DNA of 12,322 nucleotides, taken from NCBI GenBank assembly GCA_035275625.1, contig DATEMK010000316.1, positions 1-12,322 on the forward strand. Reading direction: 5' to 3'. A program made the translations under genes and the position numbers. Below the pieces are notes generated by a model that saw only the letters and a list, made by a program, of their open reading frames with translations, ran no database searches and was not told the DNA's origin. This document shows, piece after piece, positions 1-7,438 of the stretch (the first letter of the stretch is position 1; each line of letters opens with the position of its first letter). Source of the DNA: DATEMK01 sp035275625. Lineage in GTDB: Bacteria; Bacteroidota; Bacteroidia; AKYH767-A; OLB10.

Positions 1-5
1 AGTTA

Positions 6-260
6 TTAATCTACCACTAATTTCGTTTTCCAGTTCTCATCTGCTGATTGCACTTCCAGCGTATAGATACCCTTCGCGAAATTTTTAAGCTCCAGATCAA
101 AAGTATTCAATCCTGCAACACCGTCACGATCTTCTGAAAGAATTACTCTGCCGGATATATCCATGAGTTTAAAGTTGAATTGTGCAAACTCTTTTACATA
201 AATTCCCACAGTTACTTTATCATGTGCCGGGTTCGGATAAACGCTTATATTATCTGAACC
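6..260 (-). other. T9SS type A C-terminal sorting domain of the giant protein
   Basis: The last roughly 84 residues (about 2258-2341) match the pattern of Por-secretion/T9SS type A tails. They begin with the hallmark SVYPNPAHDKVTV (Tyr2265 onward), continue with the middle block FKLMDISGRVI, and end with KGIYTLEVQ and a short basic end KLVVD. In known T9SS substrates this domain directs outer-membrane export and is then removed or linked to a surface anchor. It is the strongest single indicator that the organism belongs to the Bacteroidota. Confidence 0.92.
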
Positions 261-3200
261 GCTGATCCCTTCTTCCCTGCAACCCGATGTAAAGTTTTGT
301 GATCGCACTCCGCTTATTCCGCACCCATTGCTCGCTGTTACATTCACTGTGCCTGTTCCTGTCCCCCATGTCACATCTATATTATTGCTTAATTGCCCTG
401 CTGTAATCGTTCCCTGCGAAACTGTCCAGTTATAAATAGGCAATGGTACTACAGAAGTAACGCTGAAATTTACAAATCCTCCATTACAGAATACTGCGGG
501 ATTTGCGGTGATCGTACCCGGTGTATTTGGCTTCCCTGATATTGTGATGGTTCTGGGCAGGCTGGTTCCGGGTGTGCAGGCTGTTGTATTTGCTGTTACA
601 GTCAGGAATCCGCTGCTGAATGCCGGTCCAACGCTTAAAAGGATCGTGGTGGTAAGCTGTCCGCTGGTGATGGTGGTTCCTGCCGGATTAGTCCAGTTAT
701 AGCTCGTTGCTCCGGGTACGTTAGGGATTGAATACTGAACGGTCGAGTTGCAAATGTTAGTGGTAGGTCCTGTCATAGAACCAGGCTGTGCAGGCAGGCT
801 GCTTCCTACTGTCTTGCACCTTGCTATGCTCGATCCGCATGCGCTTGTAGCTGACACGCAGACCGGAGGCGCTCCTGTATATGGATTCGGGAAACTTACC
901 TGGATGGAATTGGTATTTACGCCTGATGTGATGGTACATCCTGCAGGCACAGTCCAGCTATATCCGGTTGCCCCGGTTACTGCAGGTACAGTGAAAGTAA
1001 CCCCGGTTGCTCCCGGGCATACACTGGAAGGCCCGGCAGTGAACGATCCGGGTACTGCAGGATTTTTGGAAATTGCCATGCATCTCGGTGCGCTCGTTGA
1101 GGAGCCTCCGCATGCCAGCGCTGCTGTTACGCACAATTGTCCGGAAGTGAATGCTACAGGGAAAGTGACGGTTACATTCTGTGTTCCCTGTCCGCTGGTA
1201 ATGGGCGTTGCCGATCCTCCCAGTGTCCAGTTATAAACCGTGGCTCCCGCTGATGTTCCGCAACTATAGTTTTTAACATCATTCGGGCAAGCGACCGGAT
1301 TGGCAGGGCTGATAGTGCCCGGTACGCTTACCACTCCTCTTATCCAGGTGCATTTGTTACTGCCGCTTCCGCAGCCGTTTACTCCCTGTACGCACACGCT
1401 ATATCCTGAACTTCCTGCCAATGCACCGAATTGTGCATATACTGTTGGGGAAGTGGTCTGGAAAGGCGGTAGTGAAAACGGTCCCCCGATGTTGGTACTA
1501 TATAATACCGCACCTGAATTGCTGCCTGTATTCCATGAATAACGCACGTTTTGTCCCGTGATGGTGGTGGTGTTTATAAGCAATACAGTTCCCGAGCAGG
1601 CTTCCGGTGAGGAAGGAGTCACCGGTCCGGCATTGTTTGTCGGAGGAGCGGTGCTTACATTAACTGTGGCTGAACCCGTTGAAGTTCCACCAGTACCGCA
1701 GTTTGCATCACTGACTGAAGTAACTGTGTAAACGTGTATTCCCGCAGATGGTGAAGGAATACTGACATTAACAGGACTTGTCGGTGTTGATCCGGGTACA
1801 TTTTGACTACCGTCAGAAACCACATAGCTCCAGGGGCCCACTCCCGTAAATGAAAGGGTAACTGTTGCATTTTGCGGAGAGCAAATACTCTGATTCCCGC
1901 TTATGTTTGCTGTTGGTCCTGTTGTTACACTGACCGTTGTGCTGCTTGTGGCAGTGCATCCGTGATCATCAGTAACCTCCACGTCATACTGTCCTGCAGC
2001 AGCAGCAGTAACAGAAGCGATTGACGGATTCTGCACACCGCTTGTAAATGAATTAGGACCTGTCCATGAATAGGAGAATCCTGCAGTGCCCCCGGTTGGT
2101 GTTGAATTCAGGTTAAGCGATGTTCCTGTACAAACGGGTGAATTGCTGCCTGATCCGATTGTGAGAACATCTGGTTCGGTAATAATAACATTGAGTGGGC
2201 TTGACTCGCAGCCATTGTCATCTATGACGGAAGCAGGGTAGGTCCCGGCAGCTAAGCCGGTATAAATTCCATCTGTTGAACTGCTTCCATCCAGATCAAA
2301 AAGATAAGCGGGCGTTCCGTTTGAGGCATCAAGATCTACTGTACCATCATCATCCCCATTGCAAGATACGTTGGTCTGTGATGCTATGGATAATACCGGG
2401 TTAGTGTTGATGACTACAGCATGGTCTGTTGATGCCGTGCAGCCGTTTGAATTGGTTACTGTTAATGTATAAGTTCCGTTTGCGGCTGTTGTGACAGAAG
2501 ATATTGTCGGATTCTGGCCTGACGAACTGAAAGTATTGGGTCCCGTCCATGACCAACTGTTACCTGAACCTTGTCCGATGGCTGTATTGTCTCCGAATAA
2601 TGTTAAAGCCAATAATTCGCAAACAGGTGAGTTGCTTGTTGCAGAAGGAGTTGGCGGTGCAAATATGGTGAATGACCATGGAGCGCAGGATGTTTCAGTG
2701 CCTACAGGTAACTGAGGAACTACTGCCCAGTAATAAGTACCCGGTGTAAGAGCCCCGGCACTGAAAGTTAAGCCGGGCTGATTGGTTGAAACCAATGTGG
2801 TGGGTGGATTATTTCCATCTAAATATACATCGTATCCCGTTGCAGTCGGAAACGCTGGCCAGGAAAGCAACGTGGATGCTGCAGGACACATAGACGATCC
2901 ATTGACAGGAGCAGTAGGATTCTGATTGCAGTTTGGCAGTGCAACGAGCGTAATGTTATCCAAAAACAAATCGTTACCAAATGCCGAAATAGCGCGGAAT
3001 ATTATCTTGTTGGTTCCTGTAGGAACAGGAATGGTTTTAGTTCCCCATTGTGCTGCAGTGGGCACAAATTCAAGGGCTGTTGCAGGAGCTGTATTTAAAT
3101 CTCCCGTTAGTCCTCCTTCTAAAATCGCCACCGTTGTATAACTGGAACCACCGTTGGTCGAAGCCAATATTTCCAGTGTATCTATGTATTCAGTGGCGAA

Positions 3201-6200
3201 TCCGTCATCATAACCGGCATAAGCGTGATCAAAGGTTACCGCATAGTTGAATGGTGCGGCTGTAAAAACAGGAGTGCTAAGATCAGAAATGGTTCCATCA
3301 GCGACATTAAAGAAATCAAACCATGCCGAACCTGATCCGACACCATTAGCACTTACTGCATTGCGTGCCCAATCTATAGTCTGACGGGTCCAGCATTGAG
3401 GCGGGAAGGTAACATTCGTAAAATCTTCGTTCAAAGTTCCCGTTGCAGGAGTTGTAAATGTAAGGAAGCTGCATCCTACAGCAGGACCTGTAAGATTATA
3501 AGGAATAATAGACCACCCGTAAGTTGTGTTTGCAAGTAAATTTGTAAGAGCATAACTTGTAGTAAGTCCCAGATCGGTGTTGTTCTCCACGTTATCATAG
3601 TTTGGAGAATTGGTTCCTAAAGTTATCCTGTAACCAGTAGGGCCACCGCCACCGCTTGCCCATGTAAGGGATGAACCATTACACACTGTGCTTAAATTTG
3701 GCGGTGCTAAATTCGCTGCACAGGCAGGAGGCTGCGGAGTTTTATATTGCACGGTTGCGGAAATCCTGAAATTTGTTGTTCCCCCCGGAGCAAAATCCGT
3801 CCATAATGTATTTCCGGTTGGAGAGGTATAAAAGAATTGACCTGAACGAATAGGAGCTTCAGTCTGATATCCATAATTTAAATTGGTAGTCCCTGTTTGT
3901 TTAAGACCGACATAAAAAGTACCTGAAACAGGAACATCAGCTAAAGAAATGAAAAACGTTCCTGCAACGCTTGTTTGGGAAGCTGTTGAATAGATGAGGG
4001 CTCCGGGAGTACCACCGGCATCTCCCCACACTCCTACCTGGAATGGCAGACCTCCTCCGACAAAAAATACTTCGAATCCGTTTAATGTATCCGAGTTACC
4101 AAAATTATTCGGTGAAACAAACTTTGCAATAAAATCACCTGTTGCACCGGTAAAACCAACACCATTAGTAATAGGAGGTGTGTCATAACGATACGAAACA
4201 ATGTTATCAGTTGTTGTCAGAGGAATAGCGAGTGAATTATTCAAATTATTATCATCCGCTGCAACAGAAACAGTTACTGTATTGGCCCCGGTTGCTGACG
4301 GGCTGAAACCTGCAAAGGTTACTAGTTGTGAAGCTCCCGGTGCCAGGGAAGTAACCGCCTGCACATTAGAAAATGAATTGGCTCCGGAAACGGTTAGCGT
4401 TACATTTACACTTGCAATAGTTGCGGCTCCTACGTTAGAAACTCTTGCCTGAACCTGGTAACCCTGTGTATAACCGACTGCCATTTTACCGAGTGAATAT
4501 ATTTGTGTAACAGTGGCATCATTTGCCGGCAGGAATGTGAAGTTCCCTTCATCAGCTCCAATATCCGGTGCTGTACCTGTACCGGCATACCCTCCATTAC
4601 CCTGGCGGATGTCAGCATCATAATCATCGGTATATGTTGCAATATTCACTGCTCCGCTTTCAGCCTGGGTAGGAATTGCCGGATCAACGTGCAGGTAATT
4701 AGCAGAGGTTCCTGTTGTCGTATTAAGGAACGGAACAATTTCAGTTTTCGACTGATTATCACGGGGCGTTGCATTGGCCTGGTGAATAGCTAACGTATAA
4801 GTGGTAACCGTTGATAAAGATGTGTTAAAAAGAACAAAGGCAGCAGTTGAAGGATAAAAAATATTATTGTTTGAAGCAGCACCGTAAGTTGCCAACACCG
4901 CTGCAAGAGAAGTACCTGCCCGGGTCAAACAATATGTATTACCTCCTGTCGAATTATTGACAAATATATTATTCCTGCATACAAGTGTGCCATTTGCATT
5001 TGCAGAATAATAACAATTAGTTGTGCCGGCAGTATTATCAAGATAAACGGTATTATAATATATGTTCATTACATTGGTAGTACTGGTGGATGTAAAGCTG
5101 TTTGCCATTCCGGTTATTCCGTTTACAAATGCTGACTGCCCGGTCATTCTTCCGACAAAGTTGTTGTAAATATTGGTGGTTGAAGTTGTCGCTGTACCGC
5201 TGCTTGTATAAATTCCATATGCAGCGCTGTTGGAAGGAGATGTGATACCGCAATCAAAAACCTTATTCCTGAAAACATTTGATGTGGCAGCTCCTTGTGC
5301 ATTGATTCCTATTAGTGCTATGGCTCCGGTCAGGCCTGTGCTCATATTCCTTACCGTGTTATTAGATATCGTTTGATTTAGCGAATTCAGGGTTCCTCCT
5401 ATTATTCCCGTTATAGCTCCACCAGTGTTGGTAATATTTGAAACTGTGTTATTAGTAATAACATTGGTTTTGCCGTTAGTCTGGTTTATTGGAAAGATTG
5501 CCCCTGTTCCTGTATTACTTACATTGGAAACCGTATTGCCGGAAAGAGTAATGTTAGGCCCATTGTTGAGTGATAATCCTGTCTGGCATACTATGATGAA
5601 ACAACTTGCAGTATTATTATTTAAGGTAAGGTTTGAAATGTTATTATTGTTAATAGTAAAAGTACCAGTTGTAACAGCTGTAGTCGCACTGATAATGCCT
5701 GCATATTGTCCTGTTCCGGCAATAGCACGCCCGCAGACCCCTGATGTGGAGTTTCCGCTAACATTTAATGTTGGCGCGCTGTTAGTTGCTGCTATCAGAT
5801 TTATTGCTCCTGTTGTACTGGGGTTAGTATTAGATATTATATTATTCTGAACTGAAACAGTTGTTGCTGCTCCCAATGCATTTGCAGCATTCATTACAGT
5901 AAAAGTTCCTGTTAAGGAAGCTGTTGATACAAGCCTGACCGTATTGTTGTCCAATACTATCGCTCCGGTGGTACTGCCTGTTCCGCCTCCGAATGAAGCG
6001 ATGGCTGTAGTAGTTCCGACATTGGCTGCTCTTGTTATGGTAACGTTATTATTTGTGCAGGTAAAAATTGTATTTACAGAAAGGTCATGGGCAATTCCAA
6101 AAATGTTGCCTGAAGTCTGGGCTCCTGCACCTCCCGATGCATTATCTACTGTATTATTTTTTGCTGTTGCATTGTTGTTATTGGTGAAATAAATACCAAA

Positions 6201-7031
6201 CAGTGTTCCCGTAGTTGCTGCTGAACCCCAGTTAGTGAGCTGGTTTCCGTCAGCAACAAGGTTTCCTCCGGCAGTATTGTTGAGGTCATAATTCGCAGGG
6301 GCCCCAGTGGCATTACCTCTCATATAAATACCTATATTACAATTGCTGATGTTACAGCTTTTTATGGTGTTGTTGCTTTGATATCCTGATGCCGCAGAGG
6401 CGACAATGGAACCATAGGTTGTTGTAACTGTATCACAATAAATACCATGTGAACCAGCTAATCCTGCAGTTCCGAAATTATTTTTATTAAGCGTGATGGA
6501 GCAGCCTGATATTATACAGTTTTGTGTTCCATCAGTTGCCGAAGCGCGGTTGAGTGAAATACCCCACTCCATCCATTGGGTAGCTGTAGTGTTTGCACCA
6601 TTTTCCTGAAAATCTATATTAAGGATGCTAACATAGTCGGCACCTGAAATTTTAAAGATCCCATCACTGTTTGTGGTGGTTCCGGGTGTGAAGGCAGTGA
6701 AGAGAGGATTAGCTCCGCCACCGCTTTTTTGAAATATAAGGATGTTGACAACAGATAAGGAAGCATTTAATGTGGCGCTTCCTAAAACATATCCGCCTGC
6801 AGGCGCTGTTTCTGTGTACCCTGCCGGGATGTTAATGGTTGCTCCGCCTGCCCCTACACCGTTAGTATTGAGGTCGGTGATGGCAGCAGCTAAATCAACA
6901 TAATCAATCCCTATGGTTTTGGGACCTGTAACCTGTGCCGAAAGATTTGTTGCTGTAATAAACAGCACTGTAATGATTGCAAAAATCTTCGTTAAAGAAG
7001 ACATTCTTTTTTGGTGAGAGTTTTGATTCAT
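6..7031 (-). CDS. Giant secreted beta-helix/PKD/SprB-repeat protein with T9SS type A sorting domain
   Basis: This is a 2341-residue, probably cell-surface or released, adhesin-like protein; no enzymatic active site is recognised. Residues 1-32 look like a signal peptide (basic start, hydrophobic core IFAIITVLFI, cleavage after NLSA). Residues about 35-830 are Asn-rich, irregular parallel beta-helix repeats (NNNTVSN-like), closed by the motif PDIGADE near residue 823. There follow a CARDB/Ig-like module (about 832-945), a jelly-roll-like module (about 950-1098), an FN3-like module (about 1102-1200), a choice-of-anchor-J/MAM-like module (about 1202-1365, starting EDFTNVTFPPQCW), a second FN3-like module, Ig-like modules, a SprB repeat, a PKD-like array and the C-terminal sorting domain. 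The start at 7031 is the longest; Met10 at 7004 would also leave a workable signal peptide. Family knowledge: such proteins cross the outer membrane by T9SS. A role in adhesion, gliding or glycan binding is inference. The gene is intact and divergent from the NRPS gene. Confidence 0.93.
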   Translation of the reverse strand: MNQNSHQKRMSSLTKIFAIITVLFITATNLSAQVTGPKTIGIDYVDLAAAITDLNTNGVGAGGATINIPAGYTETAPAGGYVLGSATLNASLSVVNILIFQKSGGGANPLFTAFTPGTTTNSDGIFKISGADYVSILNIDFQENGANTTATQWMEWGISLNRASATDGTQNCIISGCSITLNKNNFGTAGLAGSHGIYCDTVTTTYGSIVASAASGYQSNNTIKSCNISNCNIGIYMRGNATGAPANYDLNNTAGGNLVADGNQLTNWGSAATTGTLFGIYFTNNNNATAKNNTVDNASGGAGAQTSGNIFGIAHDLSVNTIFTCTNNNVTITRAANVGTTTAIASFGGGTGSTTGAIVLDNNTVRLVSTASLTGTFTVMNAANALGAATTVSVQNNIISNTNPSTTGAINLIAATNSAPTLNVSGNSTSGVCGRAIAGTGQYAGIISATTAVTTGTFTINNNNISNLTLNNNTASCFIIVCQTGLSLNNGPNITLSGNTVSNVSNTGTGAIFPINQTNGKTNVITNNTVSNITNTGGAITGIIGGTLNSLNQTISNNTVRNMSTGLTGAIALIGINAQGAATSNVFRNKVFDCGITSPSNSAAYGIYTSSGTATTSTTNIYNNFVGRMTGQSAFVNGITGMANSFTSTSTTNVMNIYYNTVYLDNTAGTTNCYYSANANGTLVCRNNIFVNNSTGGNTYCLTRAGTSLAAVLATYGAASNNNIFYPSTAAFVLFNTSLSTVTTYTLAIHQANATPRDNQSKTEIVPFLNTTTGTSANYLHVDPAIPTQAESGAVNIATYTDDYDADIRQGNGGYAGTGTAPDIGADEGNFTFLPANDATVTQIYSLGKMAVGYTQGYQVQARVSNVGAATIASVNVTLTVSGANSFSNVQAVTSLAPGASQLVTFAGFSPSATGANTVTVSVAADDNNLNNSLAIPLTTTDNIVSYRYDTPPITNGVGFTGATGDFIAKFVSPNNFGNSDTLNGFEVFFVGGGLPFQVGVWGDAGGTPGALIYSTASQTSVAGTFFISLADVPVSGTFYVGLKQTGTTNLNYGYQTEAPIRSGQFFYTSPTGNTLWTDFAPGGTTNFRISATVQYKTPQPPACAANLAPPNLSTVCNGSSLTWASGGGGPTGYRITLGTNSPNYDNVENNTDLGLTTSYALTNLLANTTYGWSIIPYNLTGPAVGCSFLTFTTPATGTLNEDFTNVTFPPQCWTRQTIDWARNAVSANGVGSGSAWFDFFNVADGTISDLSTPVFTAAPFNYAVTFDHAYAGYDDGFATEYIDTLEILASTNGGSSYTTVAILEGGLTGDLNTAPATALEFVPTAAQWGTKTIPVPTGTNKIIFRAISAFGNDLFLDNITLVALPNCNQNPTAPVNGSSMCPAASTLLSWPAFPTATGYDVYLDGNNPPTTLVSTNQPGLTFSAGALTPGTYYWAVVPQLPVGTETSCAPWSFTIFAPPTPSATSNSPVCELLALTLFGDNTAIGQGSGNSWSWTGPNTFSSSGQNPTISSVTTAANGTYTLTVTNSNGCTASTDHAVVINTNPVLSIASQTNVSCNGDDDGTVDLDASNGTPAYLFDLDGSSSTDGIYTGLAAGTYPASVIDDNGCESSPLNVIITEPDVLTIGSGSNSPVCTGTSLNLNSTPTGGTAGFSYSWTGPNSFTSGVQNPSIASVTAAAAGQYDVEVTDDHGCTATSSTTVSVTTGPTANISGNQSICSPQNATVTLSFTGVGPWSYVVSDGSQNVPGSTPTSPVNVSIPSPSAGIHVYTVTSVSDANCGTGGTSTGSATVNVSTAPPTNNAGPVTPSSPEACSGTVLLINTTTITGQNVRYSWNTGSNSGAVLYSTNIGGPFSLPPFQTTSPTVYAQFGALAGSSGYSVCVQGVNGCGSGSNKCTWIRGVVSVPGTISPANPVACPNDVKNYSCGTSAGATVYNWTLGGSATPITSGQGTQNVTVTFPVAFTSGQLCVTAALACGGSSTSAPRCMAISKNPAVPGSFTAGPSSVCPGATGVTFTVPAVTGATGYSWTVPAGCTITSGVNTNSIQVSFPNPYTGAPPVCVSATSACGSSIARCKTVGSSLPAQPGSMTGPTTNICNSTVQYSIPNVPGATSYNWTNPAGTTITSGQLTTTILLSVGPAFSSGFLTVTANTTACTPGTSLPRTITISGKPNTPGTITANPAVFCNGGFVNFSVTSVVPLPIYNWTVSQGTITAGQLSNNIDVTWGTGTGTVNVTASNGCGISGVRSQNFTSGCREEGISGSDNISVYPNPAHDKVTVGIYVKEFAQFNFKLMDISGRVILSEDRDGVAGLNTFDLELKNFAKGIYTLEVQSADENWKTKLVVD
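291..1660 (-). repeat. Tandem PKD/Ig-like repeat array (five units of about 90 residues) in the giant protein
   Basis: Residues about 1795-2245 form five consecutive beta-sandwich repeats. The last four each open with a PG[TS][IFM] motif, with the Pro at 1904, 1994, 2083 and 2171, giving a pitch of 90, 89 and 88 residues. Each unit has an early Cys (ACPN, VCPG, ICNS, FCNG), a central Y-x-W (VYNWT, GYSWT, SYNWT, IYNWT) and a late Cys in an x-C-G-like turn. The first three also carry a second pair (for example VCVQGVNGCGSGSNKC), suggesting disulfides. The repeats are similar at protein level and not near-identical in DNA, so this is an old array and not a recent duplication. Confidence 0.8.
2172..2376 (-). 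other. SprB repeat within the giant protein
   Basis: Residues about 1553-1620 show the SprB-repeat pattern: NVSCNGDDDGTVDLDASNG (Cys1557), then YTGLAAGTYPASVID, then DDNGCESSPLNVIITEP ending at Pro1620. Repeats of this type are known from SprB, the mobile gliding adhesin of Flavobacterium, and many other T9SS-secreted proteins. A single copy is present here, flanked by Ig-like WTGPN modules, so it marks the protein class and does not by itself show that the cell glides. Confidence 0.8.
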
Positions 7032-7329
7032 TGGAAATTGGATTTAGACGTGAGTATAATTTTTATTTTAGTTTTTGCTGATTTTAATGCATGAAAAAAA
7101 GTTTTTTCGGGCATGGGTTTTTCATAATGATTTTAAAAAACTGCTTTCATGATTTTGCAATTGTGAGGTATAATTACAACTGAAATTGTGAAAAGCCTGT
7201 TTTAAATGTGGCAGCAAGGTAAAACAAATTTTTAATACAAAACAATTTTTTTCAAAAAAAATTTTTCAACAGGGTTTAAGAAAAGGGTTAGTAGTGAGGG
7301 TTTCAAGTTCTGAATCGTAAATTTCGGAT

Positions 7330-7358
7330 TTGAAAATTCAGGAGGCCTGTTGAAAATT
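7330..7358. repeat. Paired 9-bp direct repeat TTGAAAATT, 20-bp period
   Basis: TTGAAAATT occurs at 7330-7338 and again at 7350-7358. The period is exactly 20 bp, about two helical turns, so two bound protein subunits would face the same side. The intervening segment contains CAGGAGGCCTG, a short hyphenated palindrome. The pair lies about 55-85 bp upstream of the NRPS -7 box, a reasonable place for an activator or repressor site. In AT-rich DNA a 9-mer of this kind can recur by chance, so an operator role is only a suggestion. Confidence 0.3.
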
Positions 7359-7388
7359 GGATTTTAAAACCTGGCTTTGAAGTCCGGG

Positions 7389-7422
7389 TTGCATCCGTAT
7401 ATCCGGAAACAAAATATCTTTG
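7389..7422 (+). promoter_or_regulatory. Bacteroidota-type promoter of the NRPS-transferase operon
   Basis: TATCTTTG at 7415-7422 is an exact match to the Bacteroidota -7 consensus TAnnTTTG. A TTG at 7389-7391 can serve as the -33 element, with a 23-bp gap that is at the long end of the accepted range. Transcription would then begin near 7429, leaving a leader of only about 10 bases before the ATG at 7439. No Shine-Dalgarno sequence is present, as is usual in this phylum. The very short leader is inferred from the motif position and not measured. Confidence 0.6.
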
Positions 7423-7438
7423 TATCCGTATTCATACA

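Larger units (their letters stand above)
7032..7438. other. Divergent intergenic region, AT-rich
   Basis: These 407 bases separate the start codons of two divergently transcribed genes. The half nearest the NRPS gene holds a convincing Bacteroidota-type promoter and a pair of spaced direct repeats, listed separately. The middle has long A and T tracts, including a seven-T/C/seven-A palindrome at 7246-7260, which could bend DNA or serve as an upstream promoter element. I found no exact TAnnTTTG on the minus strand for the giant gene, no tRNA, no convincing small ORF and no riboswitch. Confidence 0.7.

Noticed and set aside
748..1236. Open frame of 162 codons on the plus strand inside the giant gene, plus several others such as 5425-5850
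   Set aside because: They are antisense to a well-supported secreted protein, lack recognisable motifs, and arise because the opposite gene is rich in Gly, Thr, Ser and Asn codons.
5380..6060. Repeated AAT/ATT-rich pattern suggesting a DNA repeat or CRISPR-like array
   Set aside because: The repetition comes from Asn-rich beta-helix codons (NNNTVSN-like); unit lengths vary and no identical direct repeats with unique spacers are seen.
7246..7266. T-tract/A-tract palindrome as a transcription terminator
   Set aside because: The stem would be only A:T pairs with a one-base loop, and it lies between two divergent starts where no transcript is expected to end.
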